Counted from the first letter of the stretch, positions 47,858-57,845 are shown. The stretch is DNA of 64,000 nt from Aquimarina sp. ERC-38 (GCF_026222555.1 NZ_CP098511.1:4135501-4199500); one strand, 5' to 3'. A program made the numbers and translations. Notes: generated from the sequence alone by a model not told the origin.

Positions 47858-49087
47858 CTACTGTACACTTTTAATATTTTCGATTTGGTTGTTGCTATCA
47901 TTAAATAAAGGTAGGTTTACAAAAAAATCAGGTTTTTTAGTAGCATCAATAATTCCATTAAGAACTACGTCAGCATATTTAGCACTTTGTGTTTGTAATT
48001 CAAATTTATGAACATAGACGGTTCCAAATACATTACCCTTATGCTGGAACAAGCCATTACAATAAACATCCCCTATAATTGAAGCATTCTCTTCAAGAGA
48101 TAACCTGTTGTTTTGTTTTTCTCTAAAACTTGAAGCATCCAGGATTACACCTCCATAAATCGTACTATTTTCACTAATTGTAATTGTTTTCTCAAAATCC
48201 CTATCACTTTTATAAATTGATATTACCGAAGGGTATTTTAAGCTTACATTCTTTTCCAGTATCACTTCTTTTGTAGCTTCGATTTGAATACTACCTGTAA
48301 ACCCTTCTTCCACCACAACCTTAGGACCTTGAACAAGTATATCTTCGAACTTACAAGTTTTTGGTATGTATAAGGTATCCAAAGATTTTAAAATAAAATT
48401 TCCTTTTAGTGCTACATTCTCGAGAGATTCGGATTTATTTTTATAAACGATCAGCGTGTTTTTTGAAAAACTATTATAGTTAATATTATTCTTTATAACT
48501 TCTTCAAGAGTTATTTTAATAAGTTGTTTTTGATTTACCAAATCTTCTATTACTATTCTAGGTAGTTTCTGTGAAGCTACCTTTATAGCTCCTTCTACTT
48601 TTGAATTATTTTTATAAAGATTCCCTAATATATTCACTGTTTTAAAACGTTTTTTGGGTAAGTACATTTCCCCAAAAATTTCTGTTGTTCCTGAAACTTT
48701 TAATTCTTCTCCAAAATCACATAGATATAAAGCTAATGCGCGATCTTTATTTTTTTGACCCACCATAAAACTCTTTCTTATAGTATCTTTTTTAAAGAAT
48801 GTTTTACCAGACATAATTTGATACATACCCCACTTTTTATATTGAAAAGAACATTTAATTCCATCATTAAATAAGTCAACTTCTTGAGTCATATTTTCTT
48901 TTAAACCCTTTGTATTGGAATATATATATTGAAAACAAGATTCACATTGGTCTACAAGTTCATTTTTAATCTCCTGACGGGTTGCCATTGTCTTATTTAA
49001 TGTAAAAAAATAAATAAGGCCTCCTGCCAGAATCGATATCATCAAGCATATAAAAATCGCATATAAAAGCGATCCGGCTTTAAGCAT
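47858..49087 (-). CDS. GspK-position membrane protein with bactofilin-like beta repeats
   Basis: The 409-residue protein starts MLKAG followed by a pilin-like helix (SLLYAIFICLMISILAGGLIYFF) without Glu at +5, the same exception found in GspK. The rest is not GspK-like. It has repeating short beta strands (VSGTTEIFGEMYLPKKRFKTVNILGNLYKN, ENVALKGNFILKSLDTLYIP, ENASIIGDVYCNGLFQHKGNVFGTVYVHKF) as in bactofilin or beta-helix proteins. It is placed before the I- and J-like pseudopilins, as GspK would be in the reversed set. It may cap the filament with a beta-helical tip. The functional assignment is inference. Confidence 0.7.
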   Translation of the reverse strand: MLKAGSLLYAIFICLMISILAGGLIYFFTLNKTMATRQEIKNELVDQCESCFQYIYSNTKGLKENMTQEVDLFNDGIKCSFQYKKWGMYQIMSGKTFFKKDTIRKSFMVGQKNKDRALALYLCDFGEELKVSGTTEIFGEMYLPKKRFKTVNILGNLYKNNSKVEGAIKVASQKLPRIVIEDLVNQKQLIKITLEEVIKNNINYNSFSKNTLIVYKNKSESLENVALKGNFILKSLDTLYIPKTCKFEDILVQGPKVVVEEGFTGSIQIEATKEVILEKNVSLKYPSVISIYKSDRDFEKTITISENSTIYGGVILDASSFREKQNNRLSLEENASIIGDVYCNGLFQHKGNVFGTVYVHKFELQTQSAKYADVVLNGIIDATKKPDFFVNLPLFNDSNNQIENIKSVQ

Positions 49088-49824
49088 TAGTTATCTGTTT
49101 TATTTTTAACCGGCTTCTTTTTACTTTGCTTATTATGCTTTCTTTGTTTTACTTTTTGATCATTTAGCTTTTTTTGCTTTGCTCTTTTATTCTTTATTGC
49201 TTTTTTTTCTGCGGGAGTTTTTTTCCTAAAAAATTCTTTTACCGTATTATTGGATGAATTCCAGAATTTCGTAATTTTTGACTTAGAAATTTTCTTAGTC
49301 TTACTTTTAGAAATAGTATCTTTTGGTTTGACAACTATTTTGCCTTTTTTATAGTAAAGAGTATCTTTTTCTATATGATTAATCCATTTACCGGATTTAG
49401 CATTATGCTTATATCTACCGGAAAGCACAGGACTACCATTTTCATTGAAACTGAGAAAAGGTCCGGAAGCAATGCCTTGATCCCAAGTTTTAATTTCTTT
49501 AAGAATACCATTCTCATACCAGGTTTTCCATTTTTTATGTTTTAGCCCTTTTTCAAAATTACCTTGTTCGGCAATTCCGTTTTTTCTAAAATATTTAGTA
49601 TATTTTCCCTCTAATAAATAACCGTTTGCTCCACCTAACGAAGAATGGACCCCTCCGCTTTTATACCAGAAATACTTCTTTTCAAAACTGTATTTTTTAC
49701 TTATTTTTTTGTTTACAAAGAAGGTATAGTTATAATAATCATCGGATATTATTTTTCTCTCAACCTCATTTAAAGTTTGACTAAAATTGCAAAAAATTAA
49801 TAAGAGACTACATAATAGTTTCAT
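49087..49824 (-). CDS. YwqK/MORN-like repeat protein, first gene of the secretion operon
   Basis: The 245-residue protein has an N-terminal signal (MKLLCSLLLIFCNFSQ) and MORN/YwqK-type repeats (GKYTKYFRKNGIAEQGNFEKGLKHKKWKTWYENGILKEIKTW-type pattern, about 70-160). The last 85 residues are strongly basic (KSKTKKISKSKITKF to the end). It overlaps the GspK-position gene by a single base, so it belongs to the operon. YwqK-like proteins are widespread in Bacteroidota with no firm function. The basic tail might bind nucleic acid or acidic glycans. Confidence 0.7.
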   Translation of the reverse strand: MKLLCSLLLIFCNFSQTLNEVERKIISDDYYNYTFFVNKKISKKYSFEKKYFWYKSGGVHSSLGGANGYLLEGKYTKYFRKNGIAEQGNFEKGLKHKKWKTWYENGILKEIKTWDQGIASGPFLSFNENGSPVLSGRYKHNAKSGKWINHIEKDTLYYKKGKIVVKPKDTISKSKTKKISKSKITKFWNSSNNTVKEFFRKKTPAEKKAIKNKRAKQKKLNDQKVKQRKHNKQSKKKPVKNKTDN

Positions 49825-50438
49825 ATTTTAAAGTATTTAAAACAGTATTCTATAAAAAAAATACACTTCTTTTACGGCTACAAAGTAAATACATTCTGTT
49901 AACATATGAAAATTTTTTCCTAAAACTATGTTAACAAATATTAAGCCATAAATTTATATTTTTAACCAATTTTTAATGTTTAAAATCATTTTTTGAATTA
50001 TACTGTTTATTAAGAAACTTTGTTACATTATTAGTATCAAACTCGGCTAATTTGTTACTGTTTTTTAAACTTTTTTTTAATATGAGGTAATAATAAAATA
50101 TAAATGCTATTTTAAAAGTTTGATCTAATGCTAATAGTGAGGTCATGGAAGTGATAAATATTACAAATTAGATTGATTCACTTGATATTTAGTACAATAT
50201 TTTAATTATCAATTGTATTACGTAATAGCTCTTTATATTATAGCATTAAATCTAACCCTCCATTTTAAAGATATATAAGTTCATATTGAAGTAACTGTAG
50301 AACATTAAGAAGTCTGTATTAGGTTTTCCTTAAACTATTACAATAACAAAGAAAAAATCGTTTTCTCAATAGAGTCAAACTTAAAGTATTATTGTTCTAT
50401 TATGGTGTCACGTTTTAAAGCTTGGATAAACCCCCGTC
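49825..50438. other. AT-rich intergenic region upstream of the secretion operon
   Basis: These 614 bp are very AT-rich, with no gene, clear terminator or consensus promoter that I can defend. The secretion operon promoter must lie here. The nearest candidate is TTACTTTG on the minus strand at 49881-49888, which lacks a matching -33. Confidence 0.5.
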
Positions 50439-51182
50439 TCACTCAATCCATTTTCTAAATTCACTAGTGGTGGATGCACTTGTAATTAAATGGGGTTTGT
50501 AGTTTTTGATTGAAATAGCTAACCGATCCCCGAAGTAAGGTTCTATTTTTTCGATAAAATTGATGTTTACGATTTCGCTTCGGTTAATTTGAAAAAATTC
50601 TTTGGGGTTCAACTCTTTAATTAAGTCTGAAATTTTATAGCGAAATTCATTTTCTTTACCGTTTTCATCTATTGCAATGCACTTCCCTGAATTTGATAGG
50701 ATTACCCCGGTATTTTTAGTACTTAAAATTTTTATTTCTGTTTTGCTTTTTATAATGACACGTTCTTTATAGTTATTCTGCAGACCGTGAATGGTTTCGG
50801 ATAATTTTTTCCAATTAACTTCTTTATTCTGTAGACTTTCATACTTATCCATTGCTTTACAAAACTTATTATAACTTATAGGTTTGAGTAAGTAGGCAAT
50901 TCCATTTACATCAAAAGCCTCTTGATAAAATGTATTGTAAGCTGTGGTAAAAATAATTGGCGACTTTATAATATTAGTTTTTAATAGCGAGAACACATTT
51001 CCGTCCAGTAATTCAATGTCAGAAAATACCAAATCTACTTGTTTGTTGGTTTTATACCATTTTTCAATAGCTTCTTTACTTTTCAGTGAAGTTACAATTT
51101 CGATTTTATTATTATATCGAATTAAATGATCCGAAATAATTTCAATATTAATAGCTTCGTCTTCTATAATAAGCACTTTCAT
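50439..51182 (-). CDS. LytTR-family response regulator
   Basis: The 247-residue protein has a receiver domain (about 1-120; acidic residues near 7-9, phospho-acceptor D55 in VFSDIELLDG, K102 region LLKPIS) and a C-terminal LytTR DNA-binding domain (about 145-245, including FFQINRSEIVNINFIEKIEPYFGDRLAI). It follows the sensor kinase gene by 2 bp, so the two form a pair. Targets of LytTR regulators usually lie close by; the outer-membrane barrel gene or the secretion operon are candidates. Confidence 0.92.
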   Translation of the reverse strand: MKVLIIEDEAINIEIISDHLIRYNNKIEIVTSLKSKEAIEKWYKTNKQVDLVFSDIELLDGNVFSLLKTNIIKSPIIFTTAYNTFYQEAFDVNGIAYLLKPISYNKFCKAMDKYESLQNKEVNWKKLSETIHGLQNNYKERVIIKSKTEIKILSTKNTGVILSNSGKCIAIDENGKENEFRYKISDLIKELNPKEFFQINRSEIVNINFIEKIEPYFGDRLAISIKNYKPHLITSASTTSEFRKWIE

Positions 51183-51184
51183 AA

Positions 51185-52204
51185 TTATAAAATTAGAGGG
51201 ATGGTGACCATAAATTCATCTTTCGTTTCGGTAATAACCACGTTTTTATTAAAGTTAAGCAGGTATTGGCGTTTTAAATAATCATTCCCCGTTCCAGTTC
51301 CTAGGGTAAAATCCACTTTATTAAGTTTATTTTTGATAATAATCGTATCCTCTTTTCTTGAAAGCGAAATTAAAACGGGTTTTTCCTCATTCCCTTTGTT
51401 ATGTTTTATTGCATTTTCTACGCATAGTTGTAGCGAACACGGAATAATATAGCCATCTGAATTTTCAATATAATGTTCAATTTTATAGGCACTCCCGAAG
51501 CGTTTTTCCATTAGACCCATATAATTTTTCAAAAATATAAGCTCGTTTTCTAGTTCAACTAATTGTTTTTTTCCGTGGTTTAGGTAATAGCGATATACAT
51601 CAGAAAAATCGTCTATAAAATCTTCAATTAGTTCCGGGTTCTTTTTTGCTAATCCTGATAAAACACTTAAATTATTAAATAGAAAATGGGGTTCCAGATT
51701 TTTTTGTAGCATTTGTGACTGTAACGTAGCTTTTTCTTTTTCTATTTGTTCTAATTCAAGTACTGCTTTTTGGGATTGTCTAAAATATAAAAATGCAGAG
51801 GTAAGTGCGAAGATATCTGCAAAAGCAAAAGCAACGGTTAACATATTTACGAATCGAAATACAAAATCATAATTTGAACCATTAAAAGATATCCAAAGAA
51901 TATAATCAAGTACTAAACCTATACTATCAAAAATTAGAAAAGACAAACCATAGACTTTTACAAATTTTAAGATGGTATTTGTAGTATCTATTTTATTAAT
52001 AATTCTGAAAGAGACTAATACGGATAGTAAGGCTACTATAGAAAATATGAGAATTGTAACATGATGAAAATAATTATAAAAATCAATATCCCCTTTAATC
52101 CGCAAATAATATAACACAAGGATTTTAACTCCATTTCCTATTAATAATAAGGCAGTTACCAGTAAAACTTGTTTTAGATCTATTTTATAATTAAAAATCT
52201 TCAC
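51185..52204 (-). CDS. LytS/YehU-type sensor histidine kinase
   Basis: The 339-residue protein (GTG start at 52204) has four to five N-terminal membrane segments (about 13-140), a coiled linker, and a His_kinase domain with H173 in LEPHFLFNNL. An ATP-binding region follows, with the N box CVENAIKHN and the G box GTGTGNDYLKRQ. It signals to the LytTR regulator encoded 2 bp downstream. The signal is unknown. The gene begins 77 bp after the barrel gene and may share its transcript. Confidence 0.9.
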   Translation of the reverse strand: MKIFNYKIDLKQVLLVTALLLIGNGVKILVLYYLRIKGDIDFYNYFHHVTILIFSIVALLSVLVSFRIINKIDTTNTILKFVKVYGLSFLIFDSIGLVLDYILWISFNGSNYDFVFRFVNMLTVAFAFADIFALTSAFLYFRQSQKAVLELEQIEKEKATLQSQMLQKNLEPHFLFNNLSVLSGLAKKNPELIEDFIDDFSDVYRYYLNHGKKQLVELENELIFLKNYMGLMEKRFGSAYKIEHYIENSDGYIIPCSLQLCVENAIKHNKGNEEKPVLISLSRKEDTIIIKNKLNKVDFTLGTGTGNDYLKRQYLLNFNKNVVITETKDEFMVTIPLIL

Positions 52205-52281
52205 TATCTATCTTTTAGATTAACAAAATACATTTATGATTGATACTAGTGCTATTTAAACCCAAAATTCTTTAAACAGCT

Positions 52282-54648
52282 TTACTGTTTTGCCCTGGTT
52301 TGCTCCTCTTCATTTCCTGAATTACGTTGCTTGATTTTAATTTTCTTGTTTCCAAAGCTATAATTTAGACTGATTTTTATATTTCTGGTATCAAAATAAT
52401 TATAATAGGTCTGGTCGATTCCGTTAGTATTGGTATTTACGTCGGTTGCTTTACGCCTTAAAATATCATTAAAGGCAAGCGTACAATTTAGTTTTTTATC
52501 TAGTAATGAAAATTTCAAACCTAAATCAAGACTGATCATCTCAGATATTGAAAAGTACATTAATTCTTGTAGAGAAGCATATACAAGCGTTGTTTCTGCC
52601 TGTACGGTTTTTGCTTCGTTTAAATCAAACACATTTCTGTTATAAATTTGAAAATTCCATTTACTTAATAATTCAGCATCTAGGTTAAATCCATCTTTGT
52701 ATTGGGTATCCATTTTAGACAAGGTTGCCTGAGTAGTAGTACTCCACCGGTTGGTTGGATTGTACAACAAGGTTTCGGTTAATCCGTAGTTAAAAGCAGT
52801 AAAAAAGTTCTCAAAAGTAACTACGATTCTTTGTTGTGCTCCGTCTTCGGCTTCAATAATATTAAAATAGCCATCGTCTACGTGACTTACAAATGCTTTG
52901 CTAATAAGTTTACCCTTATAGATATGTTTTAGCTCCAAATTATTAGAAATTTGTGGTCTTAAAAATGGGTTACCCTCTTGATATGAAATTGAATTGATAT
53001 AGAAACGAAACGGATTTAAACGTTCAAAACTTGGGCGTTGTATTCTTTTACTATAACTAAAGTTAAAGGTATTCTTACTATCCGGATTATAGCCAATAAA
53101 TAGAGAAGGAAATAATTGATTATACGAATTTTTATCGGTTTGATTATTCGTTTTTGAAACGCCTATTGTCCGGGTATTTTCAAAACGAAGTCCAATTTTA
53201 GTTTGCCATTTTTTCCCTAAAGGTTTAGACATATCTGCATACAAGGCATTGATGTTTTCAGAATATATAAACGCATTACTTTGGGTGGGATCAAAAACCG
53301 GTGTTCCTGTAGAGGTGTTAAAAAATTGTACATCGCTATCTGTTTTTGTAGTTGTGGTTTTAGCCCCATAAGAAAGGTTTGCCCATTTAGTTGGATGTGT
53401 TACATCAATTTTTCCGCTGTAATTTTTAATGTTTTGGTTGGTACTATTATTTGCTTCAAAAAAACTGGTATTGGTTACAAACTGCTCACTACTAAAACTT
53501 CTATCAAAAGAATTATCAAAATTAAAGTAATCCACGTCTACAGCTATTTTTTTACCTAATGTATCCAACTTTTGAATATAATGAGCGTTTATGGAGTGGT
53601 TATTTCTTAAAGTCTTTGCCTTACCTCTATTGATAGTAAACGAACCACTTCCGTCATTTATTAAAGTTCTTCCGTTATCTTCTATCCCCTTATCTTCAGT
53701 TGAACCCGTGTATAAAACACCCACGCTAGCTTTGTTGGATATATCATAATCTAAGCCTAATCTGCCTGAAACCAGATTTTCTTTATTTTTCATATCCAGA
53801 TTTGTTGCCGTAGAGGCAGAAGGAAAAACAATATCAAACTGATTAAACTGTGCCATATTTCCTTTGGTAGCATTTAAAGAAGCATGTATACTTAGCTTAT
53901 TTTTACGATAGTTATAGGTATTCCCAAAATTTAGCAATGGATAGGTGGCTTGTGTATACGAAGTTCTTAGCTGATTGTTCCAGCTATTTTCTTTAGATTT
54001 TTTTAGTACGATATTGATAAGTCCGCTATTACCTTCCGCATCATATTTAGAAGGTGGCGTGGTAATAACTTCGATATTTTTAATATCATCAGATGCTATG
54101 GTGCTTAAATAAGCGTTTAATTCACTTCCGGCTAGTTGTATCATCCTATCGTTGATCATCACCCGTACGTCTCCTTTCCCCACGATAGCCAATTTATCCG
54201 TATCTACATTGACGCTGGGTGTTGTTTTTAAGGCATCCAGTGCCGTTCCACCAGTACCCGCTACCGTATTTTCTACGTTAAAAATTAATCGATCTACTTT
54301 TTGTTGGATTAGTTGTTTTCGCTTGGAAATTACTACTTCATCCAACTCCTGCCCTCCTTCTTCTAAAACGATGGTACCTATGATCGGTTGGGTGGGGTAT
54401 ATTTTTTTAGTTGTAAATCCTATAAAACTAATTTCCAGGTATATATTTTTATCCTTGATATGAATAGTAAAATCCCCATTTTCATTAGAAATTACACCGG
54501 TAAGTAGGGAATTATTAGTTTTATCTTTTGCAGTAATGTTAGCAAAGGCGATAGGTTGATTTTGTGGGTCTACTATTTTTCCGGTAAAGTCTTGTCCAAA
54601 ACTAAACGAAAAGATAAAAGCGATTAAAAGTGTGGTAATGGTTTTCAT
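52282..54648 (-). CDS. TonB-receptor-like outer-membrane beta-barrel protein
   Basis: I take the ATG at 54648, which puts the signal peptide (MKTITTLLIAFIFSFSFGQ) at the N-terminus of 788 residues. There follow a carboxypeptidase-regulatory-like domain (GKIVDPQNQPIAFANITAKD, about 20-100), a plug-like domain (TVAGTGGTALDALKTTPSVNVDTD, IEVITTPPSKYDAEGNSGLINIVLKK), and a large barrel (OMP_b-brl type, with NPFRFYINSISYQEGNPFLRPQ). No TonB box was identified. It probably transports or binds an unknown ligand at the outer membrane, perhaps under control of the adjacent two-component pair. Confidence 0.88.
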   Translation of the reverse strand: MKTITTLLIAFIFSFSFGQDFTGKIVDPQNQPIAFANITAKDKTNNSLLTGVISNENGDFTIHIKDKNIYLEISFIGFTTKKIYPTQPIIGTIVLEEGGQELDEVVISKRKQLIQQKVDRLIFNVENTVAGTGGTALDALKTTPSVNVDTDKLAIVGKGDVRVMINDRMIQLAGSELNAYLSTIASDDIKNIEVITTPPSKYDAEGNSGLINIVLKKSKENSWNNQLRTSYTQATYPLLNFGNTYNYRKNKLSIHASLNATKGNMAQFNQFDIVFPSASTATNLDMKNKENLVSGRLGLDYDISNKASVGVLYTGSTEDKGIEDNGRTLINDGSGSFTINRGKAKTLRNNHSINAHYIQKLDTLGKKIAVDVDYFNFDNSFDRSFSSEQFVTNTSFFEANNSTNQNIKNYSGKIDVTHPTKWANLSYGAKTTTTKTDSDVQFFNTSTGTPVFDPTQSNAFIYSENINALYADMSKPLGKKWQTKIGLRFENTRTIGVSKTNNQTDKNSYNQLFPSLFIGYNPDSKNTFNFSYSKRIQRPSFERLNPFRFYINSISYQEGNPFLRPQISNNLELKHIYKGKLISKAFVSHVDDGYFNIIEAEDGAQQRIVVTFENFFTAFNYGLTETLLYNPTNRWSTTTQATLSKMDTQYKDGFNLDAELLSKWNFQIYNRNVFDLNEAKTVQAETTLVYASLQELMYFSISEMISLDLGLKFSLLDKKLNCTLAFNDILRRKATDVNTNTNGIDQTYYNYFDTRNIKISLNYSFGNKKIKIKQRNSGNEEEQTRAKQ

Positions 54649-55113
54649 AATACTATTGGTTTTTAATGAATGATACGCCAAAAGTATTCTGAGAAGGCAG
54701 TTTTTAAAACAGCTATACCATGAGTTCCCGGAAAAGTTAAATGAATTAGAGGAAATTAAAATTGTAATCTAAATCCGGAAGTGAAAGAGTGTCCCTCATT
54801 CCATTAAATCGAAAGGTGCGATGTATTTAATCGTCCTATTTTTTGCTTTTATTTTTTCTAATTGTTTTACAATTTAAAGGAGAGGTAAGTTTTACTATTA
54901 CTGATAATCATCAAATTGTAAAAGTGCTTGTAAGTTTATAAGTCGAAATGGATATACCCACAATACTTTTAAATTAGTGTAATTTCCCTTAGATTTGCAA
55001 TATATATGGCATATAAAGGATATATGTCTTTAATATTGTTGTTATTAGTAATTTCTATTAATTCAAGAGTAACAATTTAGAATATCTAGACACTAATCTA
55101 TACAAGAACCAAA
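54649..55113. other. intergenic region between divergent genes, with candidate promoter
   Basis: About 460 bp without a gene separate the leftward barrel gene from the rightward lipoprotein gene. TAGATTTG at 54990-54997 on the + strand fits the -7 consensus, with TTT rather than TTG about 19 nt upstream. Nothing else stands out. Confidence 0.4.
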
Positions 55114-56211
55114 ATGAAAACCAGAATGAAAAATAAATTTCTAAGCATCTTTTTTATACTTACTATTTTATGCGCTTGTGATAAAGACTCTGATGAGATT
55201 AGTGATGTAATAACGATTGAAGGTACGGTACAAACAAATTCTTCTGTAATACCGAATGCAACAGTAATTATAGATTCTAAAATCAACTGGTCAACAAAGA
55301 CAGATGAAAATGGTTATTTTAAAATAGAAGATATAACTAAAGGTGAACATCAATTAATGATTTCAAAAAATTTCGATGAAGGCAGTTTTATTGAGAAATC
55401 ATATGAAATAAACTCTGCTGCCGATATTGTATTAAATATACTAACCCTTCCTAACCCTGTATCTCTTAATGAACCTGAAATCAATTTAAATTCAATTAAA
55501 CTTAATTGGAACTCTTCTCTAGCAGATGATTTTAGAGAATATAAAGTTTACAGAAAGACTGACAGTGGATTAGACGAGACGACAGGAGAATTAGTACATG
55601 TATCTACGGCAAGAAATGACACTGTTTTTGTGGATAACGGTCTTTTGTTTGATCAAGAATATTTTTACAGAGTTTACGTAATGAATGATGTAGGAAGATT
55701 AGGCGGGAGTAATTTAATCAAAACTTCTACTCAAGAAGGTGAACTTATTACTTTTGGAAATTTTGAAGATCATTCAATACTAGATCTGATAGAGCGCAGC
55801 AATGAAAACGGTACTATAACTCTTGACGAAGCGATTATGTATAATGGAACGAAATCTTTGTACTATAATAATAACTCAGGTTCACAAATATCTGCTTGGG
55901 TAAATAAAAAAATATATTTAAAGCCAAACACTTCGTATAAGTTTTCCTGCTGGTATAAAGGAAAAGGATCAGGAGGAGATAGTGGTTACTGGCATTTTAG
56001 ATTAGAGTTAACAAAAGAAGATTCTGGTGTAACTCTTAATGACCTACGAATTCCTGACGATTACATCGGTTCTGATGGCTATCGAGAAGATGATTGGACG
56101 TTTATCACCACTACAGTGTATAATGGTGAAAATACCGATCCATATTTCTTATACATAAGAACCGAATTAGAAGACTTATGGCTTGACGATTTGGAATTAG
56201 TTGAATTATAA
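55114..56211 (+). CDS. lipoprotein with carboxypeptidase-regulatory, Fn3 and carbohydrate-binding-like domains
   Basis: The 365-residue protein has a lipobox (FFILTILCACDKDSD). A CarboxypepD_reg-like domain follows (about 33-110, VTIEGTVQTNSSVIPNATVIIDSK-type), then an Fn3 domain (about 115-205, SIKLNWNSSLADDFREYKVYRKT, with YFYRVYVMND). The C-terminus is a CBM-type jelly roll (about 215-365, YNGTKSLYYNNNSGSQISAWVNKKIYLKPNTSYKFSCWYKG, ending WLDDLELVEL). It is likely surface-exposed and glycan-binding. It stands alone rather than in a SusCD locus. Confidence 0.82.
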   Translation: MKTRMKNKFLSIFFILTILCACDKDSDEISDVITIEGTVQTNSSVIPNATVIIDSKINWSTKTDENGYFKIEDITKGEHQLMISKNFDEGSFIEKSYEINSAADIVLNILTLPNPVSLNEPEINLNSIKLNWNSSLADDFREYKVYRKTDSGLDETTGELVHVSTARNDTVFVDNGLLFDQEYFYRVYVMNDVGRLGGSNLIKTSTQEGELITFGNFEDHSILDLIERSNENGTITLDEAIMYNGTKSLYYNNNSGSQISAWVNKKIYLKPNTSYKFSCWYKGKGSGGDSGYWHFRLELTKEDSGVTLNDLRIPDDYIGSDGYREDDWTFITTTVYNGENTDPYFLYIRTELEDLWLDDLELVEL

Positions 56212-56294
56212 AAACTAGAGAAAAATAACTTATAACACAAAAGTAAAAAGCATTAAAACGACTTTTTACTTGAACCGTTGTAGCTAGTTTGATA

Positions 56295-57215
56295 ATGAAA
56301 ATACTAACCAAAATTATATTATTAACTTTAATGGGATTATTTACCTCTTGTCTTGGACAAAAAGAAGAACATATTTATTTGGCTGGTTGGGAAATTGAAT
56401 TTAACGGAGATGAACAATGCCAAAAATTTCTTGAAACACAAGTTGTAGATAAAAAAACCAGTAATAATATTTCGAGTTCAATTGATCTCGTTTTTAAAGA
56501 TGAGAAATTAATTAAAGCCTACTATAATGATGAAGGACACAGAACTGAAAAGAAATTAAAAGAAAGTGAAATAGGATTTAAATATCAAAAATTAAAACCA
56601 AATCAGATTTATAGCCTTAATCAAGTAGCAAAATCTGAAAGCTATCTAGGGGGAGAGATACCAACAGAATTTAAAATTCCAAAATTTGAATTTAATGCAC
56701 CTTTTCAATATTTAGGAAAATTCTCAAAAACAGAAAAAGCTTTCGATTGGCTTCCTTTTGATTTACATATTGCAGCGCCAATTTACTTGAATTTTGACAA
56801 ATTGTTTATAGATTATTCTGACCCACTAAATCCTGAAGTTATAAACATTGATGAATTAAAACAAACGGACAATTCATATGACGACTTGAAACCAAATTCT
56901 GAAATAGTTTATGAAAAAGTATATATAACAACACAAAAAGAAAATAACTATGGTGGAATTGGACATACCGCAGTTCCTAATTGGATTCAATATCCTGATA
57001 TTCCTATTTGCCCAAAGTCAAAGAAAACGATGAAGTTACTATGTCAATTGACTTATGATGGAATTGACATAAAAACTAAACGAACAAACGTACAAACAGA
57101 GGATGAAGGGTATCAACAATATTTTGAAAAGATGAACTTTTGGGGAGATGGAGATTTATACATATTTTTTGAACCTGAAAGCAAAATAATGTGCTTTATA
57201 ATTCAAGGTACATAA
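56295..57215 (+). CDS. lipoprotein of unknown function
   Basis: The 306-residue protein starts at the ATG at 56295; an in-frame TTG lies two codons upstream. Its signal ends in LFTSC, a good lipobox. The mature part is acidic and aromatic, with no family I recognise; a paired cysteine region (IPICPKSKKTMKLLCQLTYDG) near residues 235-255 may hold a metal or disulfide. The flanks suggest an ordinary two-gene neighbourhood with no operon partner. Confidence 0.7.
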   Translation: MKILTKIILLTLMGLFTSCLGQKEEHIYLAGWEIEFNGDEQCQKFLETQVVDKKTSNNISSSIDLVFKDEKLIKAYYNDEGHRTEKKLKESEIGFKYQKLKPNQIYSLNQVAKSESYLGGEIPTEFKIPKFEFNAPFQYLGKFSKTEKAFDWLPFDLHIAAPIYLNFDKLFIDYSDPLNPEVINIDELKQTDNSYDDLKPNSEIVYEKVYITTQKENNYGGIGHTAVPNWIQYPDIPICPKSKKTMKLLCQLTYDGIDIKTKRTNVQTEDEGYQQYFEKMNFWGDGDLYIFFEPESKIMCFIIQGT

Positions 57216-57312
57216 ATAACAATAGTTTGTACAAGACATTTGCTCCCTTCAAGAATTAAAAGTACTATTCCATAGATATTATGAAACATTTGCTTAAGAT
57301 TAAAGTACTTTA

Positions 57313-57501
57313 ATGAATAAAATTACTGCATTTATCGTCTCTGTATTAATTATAGTAGTTCCACTTGGAATTTTATACTATTTGGTTTCATATGGAATTG
57401 TTCAACTTTTCGGAAGAGAGACTTATACCATTATCATTTTAGGATTAGCTTTATTTTTGTTAGTTCAAGAAGGTTTAAAAAGAATAAAATCGAAAAAGTG
57501 A
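57313..57501 (+). CDS. small membrane protein
   Basis: The 62-residue protein has two hydrophobic helices (about 5-28 and 36-53) and a basic tail (EGLKRIKSKK), so it is an inner-membrane protein with both ends probably in the cytoplasm. Its stop overlaps the GTG start of the next gene (GTGA), a sign of translational coupling. No function is recognised. Confidence 0.55.
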   Translation: MNKITAFIVSVLIIVVPLGILYYLVSYGIVQLFGRETYTIIILGLALFLLVQEGLKRIKSKK

Positions 57502-57845
57502 CTTCGCCTATCAACATTCATAGCTTACATACTGAAATAGAACTTTCTTATGGAATTTATAGTGTAAAAGTTCTTGGAGGTTTGGGAGTTAAAGTTGGGA
57601 ACTTTTCTTTTGATCTAAGAAATGTTGATAATAGTGAAATTATAAAACCGAAAAAAACGCGATGGAGAGTTCAATCTTTTGCATTTAAAAAGCGGGCGAA
57701 AAAGATTTTTACCCTTGACGTTGAAAATAGAGGAAACTTTTTAATTGTCTTTAAACATCAAACTGATTTAAAAGTGAGACGGTCAAATCTATTTTTAACA
57801 AGATTATTTGAAAATGAATTGCTAAACGAAAAATTGGAAATTTGA
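57498..57845 (+). CDS. small basic protein of unknown function
   Basis: The 115-residue protein has a GTG start that overlaps the stop of the small membrane protein by 4 bases. It is basic (FAFKKRAKKIFTLDVENRGNF) and beta-rich, without known motifs. Its 3' end enters a segment repeated near 63270, so this part may have been shuffled. Confidence 0.5.
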   Translation: MTSPINIHSLHTEIELSYGIYSVKVLGGLGVKVGNFSFDLRNVDNSEIIKPKKTRWRVQSFAFKKRAKKIFTLDVENRGNFLIVFKHQTDLKVRRSNLFLTRLFENELLNEKLEI

